Positions 16,543-25,584 of a DNA stretch of 29,829 nt are shown here, piece after piece. Below the pieces are notes generated by a model that was not told the origin of the DNA, did no database searches, and saw only the letters and a program-made list of their open reading frames with translations. The stretch is from an uncultured Oscillospiraceae bacterium (lineage in GTDB: Bacteria > Bacillota > Clostridia > Oscillospirales > Oscillospiraceae), in assembly GCA_934565795.1 (NCBI GenBank), contig CAKTIM010000025.1:1-29829 (forward strand), read 5' to 3'. Each line of letters opens with the position of its first letter. Within the stretch, counting starts at the first letter, position 1. The position numbers were made by a program, and so were the translations under genes.

Positions 16543-19500
16543 ATGAATGAACCTGTTTATTTGTTGAATATGTTTTCGGACTATGCGCCGCCTGGGGAGG
16601 TTGAGAAGGCTCTTTCCCGGGCGGCCATTGTGGCGGCGGATATTCATGCGCAGAGCCGCAGCATCCATGTGGCGGCCCACAGCCAGAGCTATGTGCCCCG
16701 GCGGATCGTGGAGACCGTGGAGCGGGAGGTGGCGGCGCTGTACGGCCTGGCCAGGCTGGAGATCACCCTGACCCACCCGGAGAGCGAGCTGCAAAAAATC
16801 GAGCCGGAGGAGCTGATGCTGCTGTTCGTCAGCCGCAACTCCATGACCCGCGGCTCCCTGGCCGGGGCAAAATGGAGCTGGGAGGGCGAGCATCTTACGG
16901 TTCAGCTGCGGGCCAACGGCAAGGCGACCATTGAGGAGCTGATCCCGGCGGTGCAGCAGGCCCTGCGGGAGCGCTTCGCCGCCCCGGTGACCATCACCGT
17001 GGAGGCCAACGCCGCCCTGGAGGGTCAGGCCCTGCTGGACGCCATGCAGACCATGCGCCAGGCGGAGATCGAGCGCTACCCCACCGCCGCCCAGGCCAGG
17101 CAGCCCTCCGCCGCACCCCGTCAGGAGCAGCAGGACAGCGGCACCTTCTACGGCAAGCCCTTCCGGGGCAATGCCGTCGCCATGAAGGATATGTCCATGG
17201 ACATGGGCACTATTATCCTGGAGGGCAAGGTGTTCGCCGTGGATCACAAGGAGCTGACCAAGCGCAATGCCTATGTTGTGAAGTTCGACATGACGGACAA
17301 CACCAATTCCATCCGGGTCAGCCGCTTCCTGGAGGCCCGGGAGGCCAAGCCCATCATCGAAAACGTCCAGGTCGGCTCGGTGCTGCGGGTGCAGGGCAAG
17401 CTGATCGAGGATCGGTTTGAAAACGACATGGTGCTCAAGCCCTACGCCATCATGCCCGGCAGCCTGCCCAAGCGGAAGGATCTGGCTACGGAGGGCAAGC
17501 GGGTGGAGCTGCACCTGCACACCACCATGAGCAACATGGACGCCCTGACGGATACCGCCGCCGCCGTGAAGCAGGCCGCCGCCTGGGGCCACAAGGCCAT
17601 CGCCATCACGGATCATGGCGTGGCCCAGTCTTTCCCGGACGCCATGAAGGCTGCCTCCAAGGCCAAGGTGGCGGGGACGGACGAAAACATCAAGATCCTC
17701 TATGGCTGCGAGGGATATTATGTAAACGATGTGGACGACCGCATCGTGGTTCACGGCAGCCAGGAGATGTCCTTTGACGACGAGTATGTGGCCTTCGATC
17801 TGGAGACCACCGGCCTCAGTTCCCGCAGCGACCATATTATCGAGATCGGCGCGGTGATTTTGAAGCGGGGGGTGGAGATCGACCGCTTCCAGACCTTTGT
17901 CGACCCGGAAATGCCCCTCAGTCCCAAGATCATTGAGCTGACCGGCATCACCCCGGATATGCTGGTGGGCGCGCCCAAGCTCGCCCAGGTGCTGCCGCAA
18001 TTTCTGGAATTCATCGGTAGGCGGGTGCTGGTGGCTCACAATTCGGATTTTGACACCGGCTTCATCCGCAACGCCTGCGAGCGTCTGGGTTATCCCTATT
18101 CCTTTACGGCGGTGGATACCCTGATCCTCTCTCAGAACATGCTGCCCCAGCTGAGCAAATTCAAGCTGGATATCGTGTCCAACGCCCTGAGCCTGCCGGA
18201 CTTCAACCACCACCGGGCCGGGGACGACGCCATGACCTGCGGCCTGATCATGGATCGGCTCATGACCAAGATGGAGGAGGAGCTGGATATCCACACCCTC
18301 CAGGCGGTGAACCCGGCCATGATCTCTCTGCGCTCCAAGGGCAGGGTCACCGACCGCCATGCCCGCCATATCATTATTTTCGCCAAGAACCAGGTGGGCC
18401 TGCGCAACCTCTATCACCTGATCTCCGATTCCAATCTGAAATACTTCAAGCGCGTCCCCCGGATGCCAAAGTCCTCCATTCTGGAGATGCGGGAGGGGCT
18501 GATCATCGGCTCTGCCTGCGAGGCGGGCGAGCTGTTCCAGGCCATCATCGACGGCAAGAGCGAGGACGAGCTCAAGCGCATTGCCTCGTTCTACGATTAC
18601 CTGGAGATTCAGCCCCTGGCCAACAACCGCTTTATGCTGGACAAGGGCATTGCCAAGGATATGGAGGATCTGCGCAATTTCAACCGCACCGTGGTCCGCC
18701 TGGGGCAGGAGCTGGGCAAGCTGGTGGTGGCCACCGGCGACGTTCACTTCCTGAACCCGGAGGACGAGACCTTCCGCCATATCCTGCTGGCCACCAAGGG
18801 CTTCGAGGACGCGGACAAGCCCAACCCCCTGTATTTCCGCACCACCGACGAAATGCTGGAGGAATTCAGCTACCTGGGCAAGGAAAAGGCCTACGAGGTG
18901 GTGGTCACCAACCCCAATCTCATCGCCGACATGTGCGAGAGCCTGCGCCCGGTGCCCCACAATCTGTTCGCCCCCAAGATCGAAAACTCCGTGGAGGATT
19001 TGAAAAGCCTGGTCTATGGCAAATTCCGCCGCCTGTACGGCGAGAATCCCCCGGAGCTGATGACCAAGCGCGTGGAGACCGAGCTGCACGACATCATCAA
19101 CTGCCACTATGACGTGATCTACATGTCCGCCCAGAAGCTGGTGCAGAACAGCCTGGAGCATGGTTATCTGGTCGGCTCCCGTGGCTCCGTCGGCTCCTCC
19201 ATCGTGGCCTACATGTCCGGCATCACCGAGGTCAATTCCTTCCCGCCCCACTACCGCTGTCCCAATCCGGCGTGTAAATTCGCCACCTTTGATGTGCCCA
19301 AGGGCTACGGCTGCGGCGCCGACCTGCCGGACGCGGTCTGCCCCAAGTGCGGCACCAAGTTTGAAAAGGACGGCTTCAATATCCCCTTTGAAACCTTCCT
19401 GGGCTTCGGCGGTGACAAGGTGCCGGATATCGACCTGAACTTTTCCGGCGAATACCAGGCCAAGGCCCACGCCTACTGTATTGAGATGTTCGGCAAATCC

Positions 19501-20850
19501 CACGTGTTCCGGGCGGGCACCATCGGCACCGTGGCGGAAAAGACCGCCTTTGGCTACGTGAAAAAATACCTGTCCGAGCGGGGCAAAACCGCCAACCGGG
19601 CAGAGGAGGCCCGCCTGGCCGCAGGCTGCGTGGGCGTGCGGCGCACCACGGGGCAGCACCCCGGCGGCCTGGTGGTCATTCCCCAGGAAAATGAAATATG
19701 GGATTTCTGCCCGGTGCAGCACCCGGCGGACGACCCCAACGCCGACCAGATCACCACCCATTTCGAGTACCACTCCATGGAGGAAAACCTGCTGAAGCTG
19801 GACATGCTGGGCCACGATGACCCCACCATGATCCGCATGATGGAGGATATGACCGGGGTGGATGCGAAGAAGATTCCCCTGGACGATAAGCGTACCATGT
19901 CCATCTTCACCTCCTCCAAGGAGCTGGGCTATGAAAATGACCCGATCCTCGGCCCCACCGGCGCGGTGGCCATCCCGGAATTCAATACCAAGTTCACCCG
20001 CGGCATGCTGCTGGATACCATGCCCACCCGGTTTGATACCCTGCTGCGGCTCTCCGGCTTCTCCCACGGCACCGACGTGTGGCTGGGCAACGCCAAGGAC
20101 TTGATCACCTCCAAAACCGCCACGGTCGACCAGGCCATCGGCTGCCGTGACGACATTATGATCTATCTGATCTCCTGCGGCATGCCGGAGAAGCGCTCCT
20201 TTAAGATCATGGAGGCGGTGCGAAAGGGCAGGGGATTGCCCGAGGGCGCGGAGCAGGAGATGATCGAAGCGGGAGTGCCGGACTGGTACATCGGCTCCTG
20301 CAAGAAGATCAAGTACCTCTTCCCCAAGGCCCATGCCGTCGCATACGTGATGATGGCGTTCCGCATTGCCTGGTTCAAGGTGTATCACCCCCTGGCCTTT
20401 TATGCGGCCTATTTCTACCGCCGCAGCCAGAAGGGCGGCTTCGACGCCGTGCTCATGACCCACGGGAAAGAGGCGATCATGGCAAACATGGATGCCATCA
20501 CCGGCAACGAAAGCGCCACCGATAAGGACGAGGATCTGCTGACCACCATGGAGGTGGTGTACGAATACTACCTCCGGGGCTTTGAGTTCCTGCCCATTGA
20601 CATCTATCGGAGCCACGCCACCAAATTCCTGATTCAGGATGGCAAGCTGCTGCCTCCCTTTGTCTCCATCTCCGGCCTGGGTGAAAACGCCGCCTGGGAT
20701 CTGATGAACGGCCGGGAGGGAAAGAGCTTTCTCTCCATTGAGGAGGTGGCCCTGGCCTGCCCCAAGGTCTCCAAGACCCATATCCAGATGCTCAAGGACG
20801 CCGGCGCCTTCGGCTCCCTCCCCGACACCAGCCAGATCAGCCTGTTCTGA
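16543..20850 (+). CDS. polC: DNA polymerase III alpha subunit, PolC type
   Basis: A 1435-aa replicative polymerase of low-GC Gram-positives. In order: an N-terminal domain (1-200), an OB fold (about 215-310), a PHP domain (from about 325, RVELHLHTTMSNMDAL), a DEDDh 3'-5' exonuclease inserted in it (D419 and E421 in AFDLETTG; HNSDFDTGFIRN; HHRAGDDAMT), a zinc module (C906, C911, then C933 and C936 in CPKCG), and the polymerase with catalytic PDIDLN (D962, D964). The C-terminus is intact (GSLPDTSQISLF). No clear Shine-Dalgarno sequence precedes ATG 16543, and no better start is available. The upstream 150 bases are AT-rich and may hold its own promoter (weak TTGCAC/CATAAA at 16436-16464). Confidence 0.97.
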   Translation: MNEPVYLLNMFSDYAPPGEVEKALSRAAIVAADIHAQSRSIHVAAHSQSYVPRRIVETVEREVAALYGLARLEITLTHPESELQKIEPEELMLLFVSRNSMTRGSLAGAKWSWEGEHLTVQLRANGKATIEELIPAVQQALRERFAAPVTITVEANAALEGQALLDAMQTMRQAEIERYPTAAQARQPSAAPRQEQQDSGTFYGKPFRGNAVAMKDMSMDMGTIILEGKVFAVDHKELTKRNAYVVKFDMTDNTNSIRVSRFLEAREAKPIIENVQVGSVLRVQGKLIEDRFENDMVLKPYAIMPGSLPKRKDLATEGKRVELHLHTTMSNMDALTDTAAAVKQAAAWGHKAIAITDHGVAQSFPDAMKAASKAKVAGTDENIKILYGCEGYYVNDVDDRIVVHGSQEMSFDDEYVAFDLETTGLSSRSDHIIEIGAVILKRGVEIDRFQTFVDPEMPLSPKIIELTGITPDMLVGAPKLAQVLPQFLEFIGRRVLVAHNSDFDTGFIRNACERLGYPYSFTAVDTLILSQNMLPQLSKFKLDIVSNALSLPDFNHHRAGDDAMTCGLIMDRLMTKMEEELDIHTLQAVNPAMISLRSKGRVTDRHARHIIIFAKNQVGLRNLYHLISDSNLKYFKRVPRMPKSSILEMREGLIIGSACEAGELFQAIIDGKSEDELKRIASFYDYLEIQPLANNRFMLDKGIAKDMEDLRNFNRTVVRLGQELGKLVVATGDVHFLNPEDETFRHILLATKGFEDADKPNPLYFRTTDEMLEEFSYLGKEKAYEVVVTNPNLIADMCESLRPVPHNLFAPKIENSVEDLKSLVYGKFRRLYGENPPELMTKRVETELHDIINCHYDVIYMSAQKLVQNSLEHGYLVGSRGSVGSSIVAYMSGITEVNSFPPHYRCPNPACKFATFDVPKGYGCGADLPDAVCPKCGTKFEKDGFNIPFETFLGFGGDKVPDIDLNFSGEYQAKAHAYCIEMFGKSHVFRAGTIGTVAEKTAFGYVKKYLSERGKTANRAEEARLAAGCVGVRRTTGQHPGGLVVIPQENEIWDFCPVQHPADDPNADQITTHFEYHSMEENLLKLDMLGHDDPTMIRMMEDMTGVDAKKIPLDDKRTMSIFTSSKELGYENDPILGPTGAVAIPEFNTKFTRGMLLDTMPTRFDTLLRLSGFSHGTDVWLGNAKDLITSKTATVDQAIGCRDDIMIYLISCGMPEKRSFKIMEAVRKGRGLPEGAEQEMIEAGVPDWYIGSCKKIKYLFPKAHAVAYVMMAFRIAWFKVYHPLAFYAAYFYRRSQKGGFDAVLMTHGKEAIMANMDAITGNESATDKDEDLLTTMEVVYEYYLRGFEFLPIDIYRSHATKFLIQDGKLLPPFVSISGLGENAAWDLMNGREGKSFLSIEEVALACPKVSKTHIQMLKDAGAFGSLPDTSQISLF

Positions 20851-20857
20851 TATCTCT

Positions 20858-20894
20858 GCGGATACGAATCAAGGGTTGGTATCCGCCCCTACGG
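20858..20894. repeat. REP-like palindrome after polC
   Basis: GCGGATAC (20858-20865) and GTATCCGC (20879-20886) form an 8-bp stem, and CCCCTACGG follows. On the minus strand this reads CCGTAGGGGCGGATAC, the same head as the unit at 3640. It is the most distant family member from the RAYT gene in this window. Confidence 0.6.
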
Positions 20895-20957
20895 ATTTCT
20901 AACTTTGATTCGCCTTGCGGGGGATCAATAATAAAAACAAAAAAGGAGAATTGTATT

Positions 20958-21317
20958 ATGAGCTTCATTGGCAATGTATTTTGGTTTATTTTCATCGGCC
21001 TGTGGTCAGGGCTGGGGTGGATTCTGGCCGGGGTGATCTGCTGTATCACCATCGTGGGTATCCCCCTGGGCAAGCAGTGCTTTAAGATGGCCGGGCTGAC
21101 CTTCTGCCCCTTTGGCAAGGAGGTCGTATACGGCGGCGGCACGGGCAGCTTCCTGGCAAACATCCTGTGGATCATCTTCCTGGGCTGGGAGCTGGCGCTG
21201 TACTACGCGGTGATGGGCGCGATCTGCTGCGTCACCATCGTGGGAATTCCGCTGGGACTGCAAAGCTTCAAGATGGCCAAGCTGGCCCTGATGCCCTTCG
21301 GCGCGGCAGTACAGTGA
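20958..21317 (+). CDS. YccF domain-containing membrane protein
   Basis: A 119-aa inner-membrane protein made of two homologous halves. Each has a hydrophobic stretch, then ICC(I/V)TIVGIPLG, then a FKMA...PFG end (around residues 1-55 and 63-117). This internal duplication is the hallmark of the YccF family, whose function is not established. AAAAGGAG precedes ATG 20958. It is a stand-alone gene between polC and the MITE-like element, which may also end its transcript. Confidence 0.88.
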   Translation: MSFIGNVFWFIFIGLWSGLGWILAGVICCITIVGIPLGKQCFKMAGLTFCPFGKEVVYGGGTGSFLANILWIIFLGWELALYYAVMGAICCVTIVGIPLGLQSFKMAKLALMPFGAAVQ

Positions 21318-21339
21318 CGCAAGGAAAATGATATTTTTT

Positions 21340-21479
21340 GGGACTGTTGCAAAATAGATTTTTTAGAAAACTGTCCTAATAATTTAGCGGTAGAAATCAT
21401 GATTGTTTCACGATTTCTACCGCTATTTCTAACTTTTAGAAGGGCGTATTTTCACAAATTTCTATTTTGCAACAGCCCC
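21340..21479. mobile_element. 140-bp MITE-like palindromic element between yccF and the sensor kinase
   Basis: Terminal inverted repeats of 19 bp (GGGACTGTTGCAAAATAGA at 21340-21358; TCTATTTTGCAACAGCCCC at 21461-21479) match at 18 positions. Inside is a second perfect 14-bp palindrome, TAGCGGTAGAAATC / GATTTCTACCGCTA (21385-21398 and 21412-21425). The ends resemble the CTGTTGCAAA termini of IS6-like insertion sequences. No transposase fits inside. TATTTTT occurs on both flanks but is low-complexity, so a target duplication is uncertain. On the plus strand, TTATTTTT follows, so it may also terminate yccF. The kinase stop codon begins at the very next base. Confidence 0.6.
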
Positions 21480-24400
21480 TTATTTTTCTGCCAGCATTTT
21501 TGATAAGGTTTCCGCCAGCTTACCCGGCTCAATGGGCTTGGACAGGTGGGCGTTCATGCCGCTGGCCAGGGAGCGCTTGATGTCCTCGTCGAAGGCATTG
21601 GCGCTGAGGGCCACGATGGGTACCGTCCGGCTGTCGGGGCGGGGGAGGCTGCGGATGGTGTTGGCCGCCTCCAGGCCGTCCATCACCGGCATCATCACGT
21701 CCATCAGGATCAGATCATAGAACCCCGGCTGGGATTCCCGGAACAGCTCCAGCGCCTGCCGCCCATCTAAGGCCGGGGTGACGATGCAGCCCATATCCTC
21801 CAGGAAGAAGCGGACAATTTCCATATTCAGCGCGTTGTCCTCCGCCACCAGAATCTGCCTGCCGCTGAGGTCAACCTGGGGCAGCTCCGGCTCCTGCTGG
21901 GGCTGCTGATCCTCCGCCAGGGGGAGCCGCAGGGTGAAGTAGAAGGTGCTGCCCTTGCCCAGCTGGCTTTCCAGCTCAATGTTGCCGCCCATCATGTGCA
22001 CCAGACGGTTGCTGATGGCCAGCCCCAGGCCGGTGCCCTGCTGACGGGTGGAGGAATTATCCACCTGCTCGAAGCTCTGGAAGATGCGCAGGCGGTTTTC
22101 CTCGCTGATGCCGATGCCCTCGTCCTTGACGGCAAAGTAGACCCGCGCCGTGCCGTCGGCGTGGGCCAGCTCCCGCACCGTCAGCTGAATTCGGGTGCTG
22201 GCCGGAGAGTATTTTACCGCATTGCCCAGAAGATTGATCAGCACCTGGCTGATCCGCAGGGAATCGCCGTAGAACCAGTCGCTGGTCAGCTCCACCTGGG
22301 TCAGGAAGTGCTGCTGCTTTTCTTCAAACCGGGCGTCCAATACCGGGTGCAGATCCTGTAGCAGGGCACGCAGATTGAACGGCTCCCGGGCCAGGGTCAT
22401 CTTGCCGCTTTCGATTTTGGACATGTCCAGAATGTCGTTCAGCAGCCCCAGCAGATAATGGGAGGATTTTTGCACCTTTTCCATGCACGCCCGGCGGTTT
22501 TCCTCGCTCTGGTCGCTGCGCAGGGCAATTTCGGTCATGCCGATGATGCCGTTCATGGGGGTGCGGATCTCGTGGGACATGCGCGCCAGGAACTCAGACT
22601 TGGCCTGGGCGGATTCATCATGCCGCTGCCGGTTCATGCGGTTCTGGATCACCGTGCCCAGCTCCAGCAGAAGATTGCAGGCCTCCTCCTGCTTCAGCAC
22701 CGATTCCGGGATGCCGGACAGCAGCACGCTGCCGCTGTAGCGCTCCCGATCCGACATGGGAATTGCCACGCCGGTGACGCCGCTGCCCATCAGCACGCCC
22801 TTTGCCAGGGGCAGCTCCTCCAGCGGAACCAGCGCGCCTTTCTGCGCCAGTGCGTTGAGCTTGGCATACTGCTGCTCGGTGGCGTGGAATACGTTTCTGC
22901 CCTTCAGGGCGGGAATGGGCTTCCAGACATAGGCCAGGGTGCCGGAGAGGAAATCCTCCTGGAAGTCGGTAATGGCCATATCCTCCATGCCGAACCGCTC
23001 TGCCAGCATCCGGGCCAGCAGGTCGGTGGCAATTTCCAGACTGCTGCATCGGTCATACAGGTTCATGGCCAACGGCGCAAGCCCCAGCTGACTGGCGTAG
23101 CCCTGGGAAATGACGGGGCCGAAGGGCTCCATCACCGGCGCGGGGGTTTCGGGATTCCATTCGGCCAGGAAAATATCCTGCCGCTTGGCTTCCTCCAGCG
23201 CGCCCCGCGCCCGCTCCAGCAGCGCGGCGGCGGGCGCATCGCTGTCATCCCGGACAAGTCCGGCGTGGAAGTCCAGAATCAGGGCGCTCTGCCGCACCAG
23301 CTGGCCGTAGTCCTGACGCAGGATTTCCAGCAGCCATTTGCAGCGCTCCGAAACGCCGCCGGGTGCCCAGACCAGAAATTCATCGGAGCCTGCCCGGATG
23401 TAAATCGCGTTTGCCCACAGCGCTTGGCCGCGCATGGTGAGCAGCTTGGAAAAATCGCTGAGCAGCACGTCGCCAAAGGTCAGGCCGTAGCGCTGGGTCA
23501 GCTGGCTGAACCGGCTCAGGTCAATGAGCATCAGCACACCGGCGCGCTGGGTCTTTCGCGCCTCGTCCATGGCCTCCAGCCCATGACGCAGCCGGGTCAG
23601 GCCGGTGACGGGATCCTGTCGTGCCCGCCGCGCCCGCTCCAGCGCCTGTATTTTTTGCTCGTGGATGTCCCGCAGGTAGCCAACAATGCGCCGGTGGCCG
23701 TCCTGGCTGCTGCGGATCGTCTTGCTGTTCAGCGTGTACCACCGCCCCTGAGGCTGGCCGGGCATTTGCAGGAGCAGCTGGGCCTGGTAGCTCTCGCTCT
23801 GACCGTGTACCATTTCTGCAATGGCCCGCTGGCCCTCCGGGGAGATGCCGGGCAGCAGCCTGGAGCGGAAGGCGTCCAGCTGCCACACGCCGTCCATGCC
23901 CTGGCTGTTGACGATCTCCACCGTCTGCTCGTCCTCCCGATAGGTGAAGAATAGATCGCTGGAGCTTTCCATGGCAATGCGGTAGCGTTCCTTTTCGTCC
24001 TTGAGCTGGTTTTCCGTTTTGATTTCGCTGTCGGTGAGGGTTTCGATCACCTGATGCAGCTCGTTCACCTCTGCAACGGAGGAGGGGCGGAAGCTCTTCA
24101 AGCCCTTTGCGCCGCCGCGGACGCTGTCCATCAGCCGGTAGATGGGTCTGGAGACGCAGTGCACCACCACCGCCATCACCGCAATGCCGATACAGGCGCA
24201 GATGATGATGCTGGCCAGCACGCTTCGGTACAGCTGATTGCCCAGCCCAAAGATGCCGGACTCCGGCAGGAAGCCGCACAGCACCCAATTCTGGTCGGGA
24301 TAGGGTGTGCTGCTGTGCAGCGTCAGGGGGGCGGTAATTGCATAGACGCCCTTGGTATCCTGCACCTGCTGCAGGGCCGGGTAATCCGTCTGGGTCAGGG

Positions 24401-25334
24401 CAAAGCTGCCGTCGCCGCAGGCCGCCTCACCCAGGGGGCCGCTGGCAGCCAGGGAGCGGTATGTCCCGTCCCCCAGGTCGGTGGCCAGCGCGTAACCGGC
24501 GTTTGAATCCTGATTTAGCTCCTGCAAAATAAAGTAATTGTCCGCCAGGTAGGAGAGGGTGATCTCCGTGCCCAGCACGCCGTAGACCTGCCCGCCATAG
24601 ATCAGAGGCACGGAATAGGCGATCATCTGACGTCTGTCCGTGGAGCGATCCTCCAGCACAAAGGGGGCAGACCAATAGCCCAGGTCAACCCCTGCGTCCT
24701 GGGCCTGCTGCTTGGCCGTCAGGTAGGGGGTGTAGAAAAAGTCGTCCGCCGCCCGCTCTCCCGCCGCCGCCAGGTGGAACCGGGGCGACCAGGTGGTTTC
24801 CAGCGCAATACCGGCATGACTGGCCAGCTGCTTGTTTCCCCGCTCCAGGAGAATGTCGGAGTTGGTCAGATCCCGAGTGCCGGGAGCGGTATCGCGCAGG
24901 AAGAACCCGGCGTATTCCCCCGCCTGGCTGGAGGATGCTCCGTTGGCCAGAATCAGGTAGATGCCGCAGGTATTGTCCCGGCTGAGATAGTCCATCAGCT
25001 CGGGGAAGGCATTTTCAATGAACAGCCGCTGCATGGTGCTGTCCCGCAGGAAATCCTGGATGTATTTCCCCTGGGCGGTCAGCAGCGATTCCAGCGTGGC
25101 ATTGAGCACATCGCTTTCCCGGCTGACCAGGCTCCAGCGGGAAACCATGGCCTTTTCCAGGGTGGCCTGCCGGTTTTCAACCAGGTTGTTGTCGATGGCA
25201 ATGGCGTTTTGCGCCATGGTCTGCTTGGTTCCGCTGGCCAGCAGCGTGGAAAAGAGCAGCACGCCCTGGCACAGCACCACCAGCAGCAGCGGCAAAAGCA
25301 GCAGCACCGTCAAACTCCGCTTTTTCTTCTGCAA
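21480..25334 (-). CDS. Hybrid sensor histidine kinase with PAS, degenerate GGDEF and receiver domains
   Basis: A 1284-aa membrane protein. In order: a membrane span (about 7-30), an extracytoplasmic sensor of about 335 residues (probably Cache-like), a second span (about 368-392), a HAMP-like linker, a PAS domain (about 455-565), a GGDEF-like domain (about 585-710) whose motif reads AGSDEF (S650-F653), an undefined ~180-residue segment that may be GAF-like, HisKA with H921 in SHEIRTPMNG, an ATPase domain (GTGLGLAISNRL), and a receiver with D1212 in LILMDVMMP. The diguanylate cyclase activity is probably lost. Start TTG 25334 has a perfect AGGAGG 8 bases upstream. It is divergent from the metal ATPase; no separate output regulator is adjacent. 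Confidence 0.9.
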   Translation of the reverse strand: MQKKKRSLTVLLLLPLLLVVLCQGVLLFSTLLASGTKQTMAQNAIAIDNNLVENRQATLEKAMVSRWSLVSRESDVLNATLESLLTAQGKYIQDFLRDSTMQRLFIENAFPELMDYLSRDNTCGIYLILANGASSSQAGEYAGFFLRDTAPGTRDLTNSDILLERGNKQLASHAGIALETTWSPRFHLAAAGERAADDFFYTPYLTAKQQAQDAGVDLGYWSAPFVLEDRSTDRRQMIAYSVPLIYGGQVYGVLGTEITLSYLADNYFILQELNQDSNAGYALATDLGDGTYRSLAASGPLGEAACGDGSFALTQTDYPALQQVQDTKGVYAITAPLTLHSSTPYPDQNWVLCGFLPESGIFGLGNQLYRSVLASIIICACIGIAVMAVVVHCVSRPIYRLMDSVRGGAKGLKSFRPSSVAEVNELHQVIETLTDSEIKTENQLKDEKERYRIAMESSSDLFFTYREDEQTVEIVNSQGMDGVWQLDAFRSRLLPGISPEGQRAIAEMVHGQSESYQAQLLLQMPGQPQGRWYTLNSKTIRSSQDGHRRIVGYLRDIHEQKIQALERARRARQDPVTGLTRLRHGLEAMDEARKTQRAGVLMLIDLSRFSQLTQRYGLTFGDVLLSDFSKLLTMRGQALWANAIYIRAGSDEFLVWAPGGVSERCKWLLEILRQDYGQLVRQSALILDFHAGLVRDDSDAPAAALLERARGALEEAKRQDIFLAEWNPETPAPVMEPFGPVISQGYASQLGLAPLAMNLYDRCSSLEIATDLLARMLAERFGMEDMAITDFQEDFLSGTLAYVWKPIPALKGRNVFHATEQQYAKLNALAQKGALVPLEELPLAKGVLMGSGVTGVAIPMSDRERYSGSVLLSGIPESVLKQEEACNLLLELGTVIQNRMNRQRHDESAQAKSEFLARMSHEIRTPMNGIIGMTEIALRSDQSEENRRACMEKVQKSSHYLLGLLNDILDMSKIESGKMTLAREPFNLRALLQDLHPVLDARFEEKQQHFLTQVELTSDWFYGDSLRISQVLINLLGNAVKYSPASTRIQLTVRELAHADGTARVYFAVKDEGIGISEENRLRIFQSFEQVDNSSTRQQGTGLGLAISNRLVHMMGGNIELESQLGKGSTFYFTLRLPLAEDQQPQQEPELPQVDLSGRQILVAEDNALNMEIVRFFLEDMGCIVTPALDGRQALELFRESQPGFYDLILMDVMMPVMDGLEAANTIRSLPRPDSRTVPIVALSANAFDEDIKRSLASGMNAHLSKPIEPGKLAETLSKMLAEK

Positions 25335-25418
25335 GGACGCCGCCTCCTCTCATTTGATACCGGCATTCCTGCGGATGCCGTGAAATGCAATTTGTGGTCT
25401 GCACCGATAATCCATCTC

Positions 25419-25447
25419 ATTATACCGAACCTCCGGCCCAATTGCAA
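25419..25447 (-). promoter_or_regulatory. Promoter of the hybrid kinase
   Basis: On the minus strand, TTGCAA (25447-25442) and TATAAT (25424-25419) with a 17-bp spacer. The leader to the TTG start is about 78 bases. Confidence 0.8.
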
Positions 25448-25508
25448 CACCGCTGTGGCCGCCCTTTGCGAAAAAACGCCCGCCGGGCAGAAAAATGACG
25501 AACGGCGG

Positions 25509-25537
25509 TTGTATCTTTGGGGGCAAGCGGCTATAAT
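25509..25537 (+). promoter_or_regulatory. Promoter of the metal ATPase operon
   Basis: TTGTAT (25509-25514) and TATAAT (25532-25537), 17 bp apart. Transcription would start near 25544, so an in-frame GTG at 25540 cannot be the start codon. No clear operator palindrome is seen next to it. Confidence 0.8.
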
Positions 25538-25584
25538 AGGTGGGAGCATACCGAAGGGAGGAAGCATCCATTCGATTTAACCAG

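Noticed and set aside
16516..20781. A 1421-codon open frame on the minus strand opposite polC
   Set aside because: It is the mirror of a GC-rich gene with strong third-position bias. The protein is low-complexity His/Gly/Gln-rich with no recognisable domain, while the plus strand encodes a full PolC.
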